Positions 36,266 to 46,191 of a stretch of DNA of 64,000 nucleotides are shown here, one piece after another. This DNA comes from [Pseudopropionibacterium] massiliense (GTDB taxonomy: Bacteria > Actinomycetota > Actinomycetes > Propionibacteriales > Propionibacteriaceae): assembly GCF_900607225.1 (NCBI RefSeq), contig NZ_LR027842.1, positions 1,883,929-1,947,928 of the forward strand. Direction: 5' to 3'. The notes under the pieces were generated by a model. It was not told the origin of the DNA and searched no databases. It was given only the letters and a program-made list of their open reading frames with translations. Made by a program: the position numbers and the translations under genes. How positions within the stretch are numbered: the stretch's first letter is position 1; each line of letters starts with the position of its first letter.

Positions 36266-37279
36266 TCAGCTGCCCGCGATCTCCTGGGACAGCTGGGTGG
36301 CGCCCTTGACGGAGAGGGTCGTCGGCGGGTCGGTCAGTGAGAACGGCAGCACCACCACCTGGTTGCTCGTCACCGCCTTGAGCCGGTCGGCGCCGTTGAA
36401 GGCCTTGAACGCCTCCAGGGTCTGCTCCTTCGTCGCATCAAGGGAGAGCAGCACGATCCAGTCGGGGTTCCGTTTCAGGATGTCCTCCATGGATCCGTCG
36501 AAGACGCGGGTGGTGTTGTCCTCGTACGAGTTCTTCAGCCCGTTGGCCTCGAAGATCGGCTGGACCATCGAGGAGGTTCCGTAGGCGTAGAAGTTGCTCT
36601 GCCCGGGCGTGATGTAGAGAGCAATCCCGGTGGCACCTGCGGCCTTTCCCTTCGCGTCGAGGGCGGCGACATCCGTCTTGCGCTTCTCGATCACGGATAC
36701 CGCCTTGTCCTGGACGCCGAAGATCGAGGCGAGGTTGTTGACCTCGGTGTCGATGAGATCCCAGGTGGCGTGCTTGACCGAGTAGTTGGGGCAGAAGGCC
36801 GCCGGGGAATACAACTGCACCCCGGCCTTCTTCAAGGCCTCCCGGTCAACGCCCTCCTCGTAGCCGATCACCAGGTCGACCTTGTTCTGCAGGACGACTT
36901 CGGTGGAGACCTTGACGCCACCGGTTTCGATCTCGCTGGAGGCGACCGCCTGGATGGCGTCGTACTTGGCCTGCAGCTCCTCCTGACCGGTGCCGAAGTT
37001 CTTGTCCCCGGCCCGCAGGGACAGCTTGTCCACCACCCCGAGGGCGTCGAGGTTCGGCAGGCCGGTGCCGTTGAGGATCAGGACCTTATTCGGCGCGGCA
37101 TCGAAGTGGAGTTTCTCCCCACAGCTGTCCACCTCGGCGGGGAAACCACCCTGCTGGGCGGCACCCGGGGATGCCGTGGCGGAGGCACTGGCGCTCTGGG
37201 ATGCCCGTTCGGCCGCGGATGTGCCGCAGGCGGTCAGGGCGAGGGCCATCGCGGCGATCGGGACAAGGAGTTTTCTCAT
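36266..37279 (-). CDS. corrinoid-binding lipoprotein, first copy (BtuF type)
   Basis: A 337-aa binding lipoprotein with lipobox ALTACGTS (Cys18), followed by a Ser/Ala-rich linker. Like its neighbour it has the helical-backbone PBP fold: VLILNGTGLPNLDALG, VDLVIGYEEG and NPDWIVLLSLD. It lies directly downstream of the permease gene, 22 bp after its stop. The two copies differ mainly in the linker and lobe surfaces, which could mean different corrinoid preferences. Confidence 0.9.
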   Translation of the reverse strand: MRKLLVPIAAMALALTACGTSAAERASQSASASATASPGAAQQGGFPAEVDSCGEKLHFDAAPNKVLILNGTGLPNLDALGVVDKLSLRAGDKNFGTGQEELQAKYDAIQAVASSEIETGGVKVSTEVVLQNKVDLVIGYEEGVDREALKKAGVQLYSPAAFCPNYSVKHATWDLIDTEVNNLASIFGVQDKAVSVIEKRKTDVAALDAKGKAAGATGIALYITPGQSNFYAYGTSSMVQPIFEANGLKNSYEDNTTRVFDGSMEDILKRNPDWIVLLSLDATKEQTLEAFKAFNGADRLKAVTSNQVVVLPFSLTDPPTTLSVKGATQLSQEIAGS

Positions 37280-37301
37280 GAATTTCCTGTTCTTTCCGGA
37301 T

Positions 37302-38342
37302 TCACAGGCTGTGGCCCTGACGGCGGACCAGCAGCACGAGCCACGGGGCGCCGACGAGCCCCGTGACCACACCAATCGGGACCTCGGCCGGGGCGAACGC
37401 GAGGCGCGCGAACGCATCGGCCCAGACGAGGAAGAGGCCGGCCGCCAGCGCGGAACCGAGCACCAGGAAGCGGTGGGCGGGGCCTATGAAGGACCTGACC
37501 AGGTGGGGCACCACGAGGCCGACGAAACCGATGCCGCCCGCGGTGGCCACGGCCAGCGCGATGGCCGCGGACACCGGGATCAGCAGCAGGATGCGGGCCC
37601 GGGCCGGCTCGACACCCACGGCCTGGGCGGTACGGTCGCCGCTGGCCAGGGCATCGAGAATCGGGCCGCACAACACCATCAGCACCGTGAGCAGCAGCGC
37701 CGCGATCGTGATCACGGGTACCGACTCCCAGCCGACCCGGGCCAGTGACCCGAGGGTCCAGAACATGACCGAGCGGGCGGTTTCCGGCGAGTCGGAGGAG
37801 AAGATGATGAGATTGGTCAGGGCCTGGAATCCGAAGCCCACACCCAGGCCTCCGAGGATCAGCTGCAGCGGCGACTGGGTGCGTCCCGCGATCGCCAGGA
37901 CCAGCAGGGTGGCCAGCAACGCCCCGACGAAGGCCATCACCCCGACGACGGTGGCAACAGAAGTGCCGACGATGATGATGGCGAAGGCGGCGCCGGAGGA
38001 CGCTCCCGCGCTGACCCCCAGCACGTAGGGTTCGGCCAGGGCGTTGCGAACCACGGCCTGCAGCACCACGCCCGATACCCCGAGGATCGCGGCGACCGCC
38101 ACCCCTGCGATGATCCGGGGCAGCCGCGTGTCCCAGACGATGGCGTCGATGGAACGATCCCAGGTGATCTGGACGTCGAGTCCCGGTATGTGACTCGCCA
38201 GGACACCGACGACCTCGTCCAAGGGCACGGCAGCCGCCCCGATGACAACCGTGAAGGCCGGCGTGAGCAGCAGCGCCAGGGCCAGCAGGGCAAGACGCAC
38301 TCCAACCCCGGTACGAGACCGGAAGCGGGCGGTGCGAGACAT
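37302..38342 (-). CDS. btuC: corrinoid ABC transporter permease (BtuC/FecCD type)
   Basis: A 346-aa permease with about ten membrane helices. FecCD signatures include RLPRIIAGVAVAAILGVSGV, EPYVLGVSAGASSGA and GGIGFVGLVVPHLVR. It is the first gene of the operon and lies directly behind the cobalamin riboswitch. It starts at an ATG (38342) without a strong exposed Shine-Dalgarno, consistent with riboswitch control of translation. Confidence 0.93.
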   Translation of the reverse strand: MSRTARFRSRTGVGVRLALLALALLLTPAFTVVIGAAAVPLDEVVGVLASHIPGLDVQITWDRSIDAIVWDTRLPRIIAGVAVAAILGVSGVVLQAVVRNALAEPYVLGVSAGASSGAAFAIIIVGTSVATVVGVMAFVGALLATLLVLAIAGRTQSPLQLILGGLGVGFGFQALTNLIIFSSDSPETARSVMFWTLGSLARVGWESVPVITIAALLLTVLMVLCGPILDALASGDRTAQAVGVEPARARILLLIPVSAAIALAVATAGGIGFVGLVVPHLVRSFIGPAHRFLVLGSALAAGLFLVWADAFARLAFAPAEVPIGVVTGLVGAPWLVLLVRRQGHSL

Positions 38343-38349
38343 TGGGATG

Positions 38350-38475
38350 GCTTTCCGTCAAGGGCCGTTGCGCGCGGCCGGGTCGCTCGTCCCAGCCAGC
38401 ATTCGGACTTGGGATCTTCCCTCACCGTTGCGCGTCAGTCCCGGATTCCCACCGGGTTCCCTGCCTGGAACGGAT
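38350..38475 (-). promoter_or_regulatory. cobalamin riboswitch upstream of the btu operon
   Basis: On the minus strand the leader carries the cobalamin-aptamer core. The B12-box region GGGAACCCGGTGGGAATCC is followed by GGGACTGACGCGCAAC and GGTGAG, then AGTCCGAATGCTGGC. This order is the RF00174 layout with small deviations from the consensus GGTGCGAATCC. It ends close to the permease ATG, so sequestration of the ribosome-binding site is likely. It predicts that corrinoid represses import. Confidence 0.9.
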
Positions 38476-38577
38476 TGATCGTAACAGAAACCGTGAACGG
38501 CGGATATCCCGGGGTGCCTTGATCCGACCCATCGCCCGGTCCGATCACCGGAGCGTGTCCGGTGAGACAATGGCTCC

Positions 38578-39279
38578 ATGTTGCAGGGAGACGACCGCAA
38601 GGCGCATCGGATAGCGCTGGATCACATCGAGGCGTCGCTGCTCAACGGGAAGTACAAGGTGGGGGCGAAGCTACCCCCGGAACGCGATCTGGCCCGGGAA
38701 CTGGGTGTGAGTCGTGGCGCGGTCAGGGAAGCCATCCGTGTGCTGCAGGCTCAGGGAATCCTGGAATCCCACCCGGGACCGGGGCGCGGCACCCGCATCA
38801 TCGCCGGCCACACGGAGGCCTTGGGCCGCCTGTTCCGGCTGCACCTGGCGCTGTCCTCCACGTCCGCGATCGACCTGACCGACACCCGGGTGGCCCTGGA
38901 GCGTTCGACGGCGACGCTCGCATCCCGACACTGGAATGACGAGGCGCTGAGCCGGCTGGGTGACCTGGTGGACCGCATGGACGAGGAAACCACTCTGGAT
39001 GAGTTCAACACCCTCGACACCGACTTCCACGTGGAGATCGCGTTGACGGCCCACAACCCCTTCATCGGGGATCTCAGTTCCGCCATCCGGCAGGCCATGC
39101 GTGCCCCGATCCGGGACGCATCCATGGCAGTGAACGACTGGCAGGCGCTCAGGAACACCCTGTGCAGACAACACCGACAGATCTTCGAGGCCATCGAGCA
39201 ACGCGACGGCGACCGGGCCGCAGCCCTGATGGAGGAGCACATCCGAACCGCCTACCGGGCCCTCAAACTGGGAATCTGA
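38578..39279 (+). CDS. GntR-family regulator, FadR subfamily
   Basis: A 233-aa regulator. The N-terminal winged helix includes KLPPERDLARELGVSRGAVREAI, split over residues ~32-55, and the C-terminal FCD domain is all-helical with metal-binding-type residues (Asp at LDTDFHVEIAL, His in HRQIFEAI). FadR-type GntR proteins often respond to lactate or other carboxylates. The FadR-type palindrome at the lldP promoter 5 kb away makes it a plausible lactate regulator, but the link is inference. It is transcribed away from the btu operon. Confidence 0.85.
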   Translation: MLQGDDRKAHRIALDHIEASLLNGKYKVGAKLPPERDLARELGVSRGAVREAIRVLQAQGILESHPGPGRGTRIIAGHTEALGRLFRLHLALSSTSAIDLTDTRVALERSTATLASRHWNDEALSRLGDLVDRMDEETTLDEFNTLDTDFHVEIALTAHNPFIGDLSSAIRQAMRAPIRDASMAVNDWQALRNTLCRQHRQIFEAIEQRDGDRAAALMEEHIRTAYRALKLGI

Positions 39280-39284
39280 GACGT

Positions 39285-40148
39285 TCACACCAGCACGGCG
39301 ACGGGCCGTGCTCCAGCACTGTCGGGACGGTAGAGGGCGAGCAACTCACCCGTCGGGGAAAGAATCCCTGTCACATCGGCAGGCACGGACATGTCCAGGC
39401 GGCGTCCGAAACCGACATCCGCGGCCACTCGGGGATCCACCGTGACGCAGACGAAGCTTCGTCTGGCCGCCTCCGCCATGGACATCATCTCGAGGGGATC
39501 CTCACCCAGCTCGACGGCCATGGACAGGTCGTAGTTGCCGATCCGCGTGCGCCGGAGGGCTGTGAGGTGACCGCCGACTTCGAGGGCTTTCCCCAGGTCG
39601 CGGGCGATGGCGCGCACGTAGGTTCCGGAGGAACACTCCACGTCGATGTCCACGTCGAGGACTCCCTCCCCCGGACGGGAGGCCAGCACGTCCAGGCGGG
39701 TCACCTCCACCTCACGCGCCTTCAGCTCCACCTCCACCCCGCGCCTCGCCAGGTCGTAGGCGCGTCTGCCGTTCACCTTGATCGCGGAGACCGCCGAGGG
39801 AACCTGGTGAATCCTGCCGCGCAGCGAGGCCAGCGCCGGTTCCAGGGCACCCGGAATGATTCCGGATGCGTCCGCCACCGCGGTGACCTCACCGTCGGCG
39901 TCATCGGTGGTGGATCCCTGACCGAGACGAACGGTCGCCAGGTAGCGCTTGTCGTGCAGGGCGAGGTACCCCAGCAACCGGGTGGCCCGGTTCACACCGA
40001 GGATCAACACCCCGGTTGCCATGGGGTCGAGGGTCCCGGCGTGCCCGATTTTCCGGGTACCGAGCAACCGGCGGAGGCGCCCCACCACCTGGTGGGAGGT
40101 CGCCCCCGCCGGTTTGTCGACCACGACGACACCGGATTCGGCGCTCAC
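39285..40148 (-). CDS. truB: tRNA pseudouridine(55) synthase
   Basis: Forms the T-loop pseudouridine 55. The 287-aa protein has the N-terminal VVVDKPAGATSHQVV, the catalytic Asp segment HAGTLDPMATGVL, KRYLATVRLG and the ending typical of actinobacterial TruB. It starts at a GTG (40148) that overlaps the rbfA stop (GTGA). It converges with the FadR-type gene with a 5-bp gap. Confidence 0.96.
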   Translation of the reverse strand: MSAESGVVVVDKPAGATSHQVVGRLRRLLGTRKIGHAGTLDPMATGVLILGVNRATRLLGYLALHDKRYLATVRLGQGSTTDDADGEVTAVADASGIIPGALEPALASLRGRIHQVPSAVSAIKVNGRRAYDLARRGVEVELKAREVEVTRLDVLASRPGEGVLDVDIDVECSSGTYVRAIARDLGKALEVGGHLTALRRTRIGNYDLSMAVELGEDPLEMMSMAEAARRSFVCVTVDPRVAADVGFGRRLDMSVPADVTGILSPTGELLALYRPDSAGARPVAVLV

Positions 40149-40579
40149 TCGTCCTCGTCGTTCGTGCGCGATTTCCTGTAGGGATCGGCGTCCCCCGCGA
40201 AGGACTTCCCCACCGCCTCGGCTGCGGCCTCGGCGTCCCGGGCCTGCGCCTTGGCGAGCAGGTCCTCGATGCTGCGGGCCGCCTCCGGGGTGGCGTCCAG
40301 CACGAAGGCAAGCGTGGGGGTGTGCCGCAGCTGGAGTTGCGAACCCACCGCCGTGCGAAGCATGCCCGTGGCCGACGCCAGGGCCGCTGCCGTCCCGGCC
40401 CTGGCCGATTCGTCACCCATGACCGTGTAGAACACGGTGGCCTCCCGGTTGTCGCCGGTGAGCCGCACGTCCGTGACGGTGACGAATCCCAGTCTGGGGT
40501 CCTTGACCCGTCTTTCCAGAGTGGAGGCGAGAATCACCTTGATCTGGTCCGCCAGCTTGGCGTTCCTGGGGTTTGGCAT
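40145..40579 (-). CDS. rbfA: ribosome-binding factor A
   Basis: A 144-aa 30S maturation factor with the KH-like fold. Family residues include NAKLADQIKVILASTLERRVKDPRLGF in segments, VTDVRLTGDNREATVFY, and RHTPTLAFVLD. It sits between infB and truB, as expected, and has an acidic C-terminal tail. Confidence 0.95.
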   Translation of the reverse strand: MPNPRNAKLADQIKVILASTLERRVKDPRLGFVTVTDVRLTGDNREATVFYTVMGDESARAGTAAALASATGMLRTAVGSQLQLRHTPTLAFVLDATPEAARSIEDLLAKAQARDAEAAAEAVGKSFAGDADPYRKSRTNDEDE

Positions 40580-40592
40580 CTGTCAGCTCCTG

Positions 40593-43414
40593 TCAGGACC
40601 GCTCGCGCTCGACCATCTCGAAGGTTTCGATGACGTCGCCGATGCGGATGTCGTTGTAGTTGCTCAGCGTCATGCCGCACTCGAAGCCCTCACGCACCTC
40701 GGTGACGTCATCCTTCTCGCGCCGCAGCGATGCGATGGAGGTTTCCGCCACCACCACGCCGTCGCGCAGCAGCCGGGCCTGCTGGTTCCGTTTGATGGAA
40801 CCGTCGGTGATCATGCAGCCCGCGATGTTGCCGAACTTGGAGGAACGGAAGATCTCGCGGATCTCGGCCTGACCACGGACCTCCTCGGCGAAGATCGGTT
40901 TGAGCATGCCCTTGAGTGCGGATTCGATCTCGTCGATGGCGGAGTAGATGACCGAGTGGTAACGGATGTCCACGTTCTCGCGGTCGGCGAGCTGGGCGGC
41001 ATGGGCCGTGGCGCGGACGTTGAAGCCGATGATGACGGCCTTCGACGCAGCTGCCAGTGACACGTTGGTCTCGGTGATGGCGCCGACCCCGCGGTCGATG
41101 ACACGCAGGCTGACCTCTTCGCCGACGTCGATCTGCGAGAGTGCGTCCTCCAAGGCCTCGACGGAGCCTGCCCCGTCGCCCTTGAGGATGAGCAGCAGTT
41201 CCTGGGTCTCGCCCTTCTGCAGCTCGTCGAACAGCTGATCGAGGGTCTTGCGGCGGCTGGTCTTCGCCTGCTGCGCGGCACGCATGCGCGCCTCACGCTT
41301 GTCGGCGATCTGCCGGGCCATCCGGTCATCCTCGACGACCAAGAAGTTGTCCCCGGCCCCGGGCACCGAGGTCAACCCCAGCACCTGCACGGGCATCGAC
41401 GGCAGCGCCTCGGTGACGTTGCCGCCCTGGTCGTCGATGAGGGCACGCACGCGGCCGTGTGCCGAACCGGCGACGATGGAATCCCCGATCCGGAGCGTTC
41501 CACGATGCACTAGCACGGTTGCGACCGGACCACGCCCCTTATCGAGGTGCGCCTCGATGGCCACACCCTGAGCGGGCATGTCCGGGTTGGCGCGCAGGTC
41601 GAGCGCCGCGTCGGCGGTCAGGATGATGGCCTCGAGGAGGTTGTCCAGGCCTTGATGGGTGACGGCGGAGACGTCGACGAACTGCGTCTCGCCGCCGTAT
41701 TCCTCGGGCACCAGCCCGAACTCGGAGAGCTGACCCCGGACCCTGACCGGGTCGGCGGCGGGCTTGTCGATCTTGTTGACCGCAACCACGATGGGGACAT
41801 CGGCCGCCTTGGCGTGGTTGAGGGCCTCGATGGTCTGCGGCATCACACCGTCATCGGCCGCGATGACGAGCACCGCGATGTCGGTGGACTTGGCTCCTCG
41901 GGCACGCATGGCGGTGAAGGCCTCGTGGCCGGGGGTGTCGATGAAAGTGATGGCGCGCTCCTCGCCGTCGACCTCGGTCTCGACCTGATAGGCGCCGATG
42001 GCCTGCGTGATGCCGCCGGCCTCCCCCGCCACCACGTTGGTGTGGCGCAGAGCGTCGAGAAGCTTCGTCTTGCCGTGATCGACGTGGCCCATGACGGTGA
42101 CGACCGGCGGACGGGCCCTGAGGTCCTCCTCGCCGCCGATGTTCTCCCCGAACTCCAGGTCGAAGGACTCGAGCAGTTCACGGTCCTCGTCCTCGGGTGA
42201 GACCACCTCGATGTTGTAGTCCAGTTCGGCGCCAAGCACCTCGAGGGTGTCGTCGGCAACCGACTGGGTGGCGGTGACCATCTCCCCCAGGTGGAACAGC
42301 ACCTGAACCAGTGCAGCGGGTTCGACACCGATCTTCTCGGCGAGATCCGTCAGGGAGGCACCACGACGCAGCCGCACGGTCTGCCCGTCACCCTTTCGGA
42401 GCCGCACGCCACCGATGGTGGGCGCCTCCATCTGGTCGAATTCCTGCCTGCGCTGCTTCTTGGACTTGCGCCCACGCCTACCGCCTGCACCGCCACGACC
42501 GAAGGCACCCTGGGTGCCACCGCCGCGACCGCGACCGCCGCCACGACCCGGGCCACCCGCGGGACCACCCATCGGTGGCCCGCCGAACGCACCGCCGCCG
42601 GGACGTCCCTGGGCACCGGGACGACCACGCCCTGAGCCGCCGGAGCGACCCGAACCGCGAACGGCTGCCTGACCGAGGGTGGAGTTCTGCGTCTTCGGCA
42701 TCATCGCGGGATTGGGGCGGGGCAGGCCCCCGGTGCCGCCGGGACGCGGCATCCGCTGTTCACCGCCCTGCCGGCTTCCCGGGTCACGTCGTTGCGTCCC
42801 GGAACGTCCGACACCCATTCCCTGGGAAACCGCGAATGGGTTGTTGCCGGGACGCGGAGCGCCGGAACGACGCACATTTGATCCCGGGGTGGTTGCGGAA
42901 CCACCCGGCAGAACGGGCGGGCGCTGGGACGGGGTGGGCCGTCGGCCTTGGGCCGGGCTTGTTCCTCCGGGGCGTGAACCGCTCCGGGCGCGGGCTCCGC
43001 CAGGACGGGCCGGCAGTTTAGGGGCAGCCGCCCGGGCGAGACGCTCGGGCTTGGGACCCGGGCGGGCGGGATGGTTTGGGGCGGGCACGGACTCTGCGGA
43101 CTGGCCGGAGCAGCCGGGGTTGGCGCTCCAGGAGTTGCCACCGGTTTCGACGGAGCCGGCTCCGATGGGGCTTTGCTCTTGCCGCCCGTGGGACGCGGCA
43201 CAGGTTTCGCGGGGGAAGGTTTGGGGGCTGCCGGTTTGGCGGCAGTGGTTTCGGCTTTCGGTGCGTATGCCTCACGCACCCTGCGCACCACCGGTGCTTC
43301 CAAGGTCGATGAGGCGCTGGAAACGTACTCGCCCATTTCCGTGAGCTTCTTCAAGAGCTCCTTGCTTGTGATCCCGATCTCTTTTGCGATCTCGTGGACG
43401 CGGGGCTTGGCCAC
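40593..43414 (-). CDS. infB: translation initiation factor IF-2, apparent frameshift
   Basis: IF-2 delivers initiator tRNA and promotes subunit joining. The C-terminal frame (to 43088) has a second IF2N-like segment ([15 protein letters not shown]), the GTPase motifs [14 protein letters not shown] and NKID, and the usual domains II-IV. The N-terminal domain [20 protein letters not shown] starts at 43414 in a different frame and runs into a Pro/Ala/Lys-rich linker. The two frames join in the linker around 43086-43095. Adding one base near CCGTG (as CCGGTG) restores a single ~940-aa protein. Neither fragment alone is a normal actinobacterial IF-2. Because infB is essential, I suspect a sequencing or assembly deletion in GC-rich repeats, though internal initiation at GTG 43088 is conceivable. 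Confidence 0.9.
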
Positions 43415-43611
43415 TACTCTCCTTCGTATAGGGCCATGAACGCACGCGCACGCCAGTGGCCCACTAGCTGGTTTGCTGGGTCATCTCATGTACTCATCGA
43501 GTGGTCATGAGCGTTAACTCACTTTCTGAGGGGACGCGACCGGAGGTCGCGCGTCAGGAACAGCCTCGTGGATGCACGAAGGCCACCGAGGATGTTACCG
43601 CGACCGCTGCA

Positions 43612-43866
43612 TCAGATGCCAACTGGCGGGTTCTGCGACAACCGGCTGCGCAGAGATCCTGTCAGCCGCGCACCGGCCCCGAACACGCGCCGCAGGGCCT
43701 GACGTTTCTCCGCAGCCCGGAGACACCCCACATGCAGGTAGGCGCCACGCCCGGGAAGGCGAGGACGAGTCGCGTCCACGATCTCGTCACCGATGCGCAC
43801 CAGACGCACCATGCGGGACTGGAGATCACGGTTTCGACAGCCGATGCAGGTACGTTCCGGTTCCAC
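43612..43866 (-). CDS. YlxR family protein
   Basis: An 84-aa RNA-binding-type protein (DUF448) encoded between nusA and infB in most bacteria. It has the signature RTCIGCR near the N-terminus and GRGAYLHVGC followed by a helix. The start codon is a GTG (43866). The function is not settled; family members are thought to bind RNA or the nucleoid. Here it is separated from nusA by a plus-strand gene. Confidence 0.9.
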   Translation of the reverse strand: MEPERTCIGCRNRDLQSRMVRLVRIGDEIVDATRPRLPGRGAYLHVGCLRAAEKRQALRRVFGAGARLTGSLRSRLSQNPPVGI

Positions 43867-43988
43867 ATCCCAAGCCTGTCACACCATCTCCTACGGTACC
43901 CGCAGGTTCGCCACAGCCTCCCGACAGTCGGCCGCCCAAACCTTGTCAGGTGTGGCCGGAGGAGCCGGCCCGGAAAGGGAAACCAACG

Positions 43989-44624
43989 ATGAAGAAGCTT
44001 GTCATCGGGGGCGCCGCCGTCCTCGCGACCGCAGGAATCGGCCTGGGTCTGACGCAGCTGGCCAACGCGGACTCGAACTCTTCGAACCCGACCGAGAGCT
44101 CGAGTGTCTCCGTGGCGACGGGACAGGCAACCGCCCAGCAGGGCGGCCCCGCGGATGGACAGCGCGGCGGTCCGGGCGGTGGCCCGTTGGGGCTGCGGGG
44201 CGTCGAAACCGCGGCCTTGGCCCAGAAACTCGGCGTCGAGGAGTCCACGTTGAACGATGCGCTCCAGGGCATCCACCAGTCCCGCGGCCCCGGAAGTGCG
44301 CCCGACCAGGGCGGACCCTCCGGCAACGGCTCCGGGCAGGCAACCGAGGAAGGCCAGGGCCAACCCCCGGCCGCTCCCGCCGGCGAACCGGAATCGGGCG
44401 ACAGGGACGCGGAGATCGCGAAGGCCCTGGCCCAGGCGTTGGGAATCGACGAGTCGACGGTGACCACCGCCATTCAGGAGGTCAGGACCGAGGCGAACAA
44501 GAAGGTCCTCGACCAGGCCGTCTCCGATGGGAAGATCACCCAGGAGGAGGCCGATGCGATCACGAAGGCCGCTGCCTCCGGAATCGTCGAGGTCCGCGGC
44601 ACGGGTGGCGACGGACCACGGTGA
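43989..44624 (+). CDS. secreted protein with two LG(V/I)(E/D)EST repeats
   Basis: A 211-aa protein, start ATG at 43989 behind a purine-rich stretch. A signal peptide (MKKLVIGGAAVLATAGIGL core, cleavage after NADS or ANA) is followed by a Ser/Gly/Gln-rich low-complexity region. Two diverged repeats, LAQKLGVEESTLNDALQ and LAQALGIDESTVTTAIQ, are separated by a Pro/Gly linker, and a helix ITQEEADAITK follows. The repeats look like small helical protein-protein interaction modules. I do not recognise a named family. It lies on the strand opposite to the nusA-ylxR-infB operon and interrupts it. Confidence 0.75.
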   Translation: MKKLVIGGAAVLATAGIGLGLTQLANADSNSSNPTESSSVSVATGQATAQQGGPADGQRGGPGGGPLGLRGVETAALAQKLGVEESTLNDALQGIHQSRGPGSAPDQGGPSGNGSGQATEEGQGQPPAAPAGEPESGDRDAEIAKALAQALGIDESTVTTAIQEVRTEANKKVLDQAVSDGKITQEEADAITKAAASGIVEVRGTGGDGPR

Positions 44625-44633
44625 TCCAGACGG

Positions 44634-45611
44634 TCAGGAATCGGCGGACTCGACATCGGGCTGGATGTCGATGCGCCAACCCGTGAGTCGCGCGGCCAGC
44701 CGCGCATTCTGTCCTTCGCGCCCGATTGCCAGCGAGAGCTGGTAATCGGGCACGACGGCACGGCAGGCGTGGGCGGCTTCGTTGGTTACCGTGACCGACA
44801 GCACCTTGGCCGGCGACAGCGCCGCTGCCACGAAATGCCGAGGATCCTCCGACCAGTCGACGATGTCGATCTTCTCGTCGTTGAGTTCGTTCGTGACGGC
44901 CCTGACCCGCTGTCCCATGGGACCTATGCAGGCCCCCTTGGCAGAGACATCCGGATTCTTGCTCGCCACCGCGATCTTTGATCGGTGCCCGGCCTCGCGC
45001 GCCACTTCCTTGATCTCCACCACGCCCTGGGCGATCTCCGGCACCTCCAGGGCGAAGAGCTTGCGCACCAGGTTCGGATGCGTACGCGACACGACCACCT
45101 GCGGGCCCCGCAGCTCGCGCCTGACGGAGACCACGTAGACCTTGATGCGTTTGCCGTGCGCATACTCCTCCCCCGGCACCTGCTCCGCCTGGGGCATGAT
45201 GGCTTCGAGCGAACCGAGATCGACCCGAACGGTGCGGGAGTCACGATCGGCCTGGATGACACCGGTCAGGATGTCTCCCTCCGCCCCGGAGAAATGGCCG
45301 TATTTCTGGTCATCCTCCGCCTCCCGAATTCGCTGGAAGATCACCTGACGGGCCGTCGAGGCAGCCACTCGCCCGAAATCAGCAGGAGTGTCGTCGTAGA
45401 AGCCGATGACGTTGTCGTCGTCGTCGAACTCAGGTGCCAGGACCGCTACCCGCCCCGTCTTGCGGTCTATCTCGACCTTTACCCCGCGAAGAGGGTTGTC
45501 GGTCTTCTGATAAGCATTCAGCAATGCATCCTCAAGGGTTTTGATGAGGTAGTCCATCGAAATTTCCTTGTCGCGCTCGATGGTGCGCAGAGCTGCCAGA
45601 TCGATGTCCAT
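44634..45611 (-). CDS. nusA: transcription termination/antitermination protein NusA
   Basis: A 325-aa NusA (short actinobacterial form, no C-terminal acidic repeats). It has an N-terminal RNAP-binding domain, an S1 domain ([19 protein letters not shown]), and KH1/KH2 domains including [17 protein letters not shown] and [18 protein letters not shown]. The start at 45611 has GAGGAGG seven bases upstream. It follows rimP by one base, the usual order rimP-nusA. Confidence 0.95.
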   Translation of the reverse strand: MDIDLAALRTIERDKEISMDYLIKTLEDALLNAYQKTDNPLRGVKVEIDRKTGRVAVLAPEFDDDDNVIGFYDDTPADFGRVAASTARQVIFQRIREAEDDQKYGHFSGAEGDILTGVIQADRDSRTVRVDLGSLEAIMPQAEQVPGEEYAHGKRIKVYVVSVRRELRGPQVVVSRTHPNLVRKLFALEVPEIAQGVVEIKEVAREAGHRSKIAVASKNPDVSAKGACIGPMGQRVRAVTNELNDEKIDIVDWSEDPRHFVAAALSPAKVLSVTVTNEAAHACRAVVPDYQLSLAIGREGQNARLAARLTGWRIDIQPDVESADS

Positions 45612-45612
45612 G

Positions 45613-46119
45613 TCAGGCCTCCTCCTCGTTCTCGGCCTCCTCGCCCGGCAGGGCGAATTCCTTCGGGGGGTTGAGTTCCACCTGCACCTGCGCCTTGCGC
45701 ACCTGCGCGAACGACACCTCACGTTCTGCGCCGTCGACGTCCAGTTCCACCCCGGTGTCGGTCACGCGCAGGACACGTCCGGTGCACTCCCCCTCCTCCA
45801 GGCTCAGGCGGACGAGTCGGCCACGGTTGCGGCGATAGTGCTTGGCCTCGGTCAGAGGTTTTCCCACACCTCGACTGGTGACTTCCAAGGTGTAGGGCGC
45901 GTTGCCCACGACGTCCGAGGCGTCAAGAACCGCCGATATCCGTGCCGACGCGGTGGAGATGTCATCCAGCAGCGGGCCACGCCCGTGCGGTCCATCGCCA
46001 TCAACAGTGATGCGCAGCAGGCGTCGCTTTCCGATTGGGATCACTTCGAGGCTGTCCAACTCCAGCCCGGTTTCTGCCAGGATGGGCTCGACGAGCACCG
46101 CGAGCTGTTGTTCTTGCAT
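45613..46119 (-). CDS. rimP: ribosome maturation factor RimP
   Basis: A 168-aa 30S assembly factor. The family N-terminal domain includes [20 protein letters not shown] and [10 protein letters not shown]. The signature [13 protein letters not shown] marks the conserved loop. The C-terminal SH3-like domain and an acidic tail follow. It is first in the rimP-nusA-infB run and diverges from the lipoprotein gene. Confidence 0.95.
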   Translation of the reverse strand: MQEQQLAVLVEPILAETGLELDSLEVIPIGKRRLLRITVDGDGPHGRGPLLDDISTASARISAVLDASDVVGNAPYTLEVTSRGVGKPLTEAKHYRRNRGRLVRLSLEEGECTGRVLRVTDTGVELDVDGAEREVSFAQVRKAQVQVELNPPKEFALPGEEAENEEEA

Positions 46120-46191
46120 GAAGGCTCCGATTCGGTTGTGAGCTCGGTTGTGGAAGCAATCCTACGTGGCGCGGAGGCTAGAATTCGGGCC

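Noticed and set aside
38530..38577. FadR-type operator before the GntR gene itself
   Set aside because: The inverted arms here (GGT-N6-ACC) have different spacing from the lldP palindrome, so autoregulation is not supported.
43540..43590. Hairpin around GACGCGACC-GGA-GGTCGCGCGTC upstream of infB
   Set aside because: The stem has a bulge and no T-run on the relevant strand, so a terminator is not supported.
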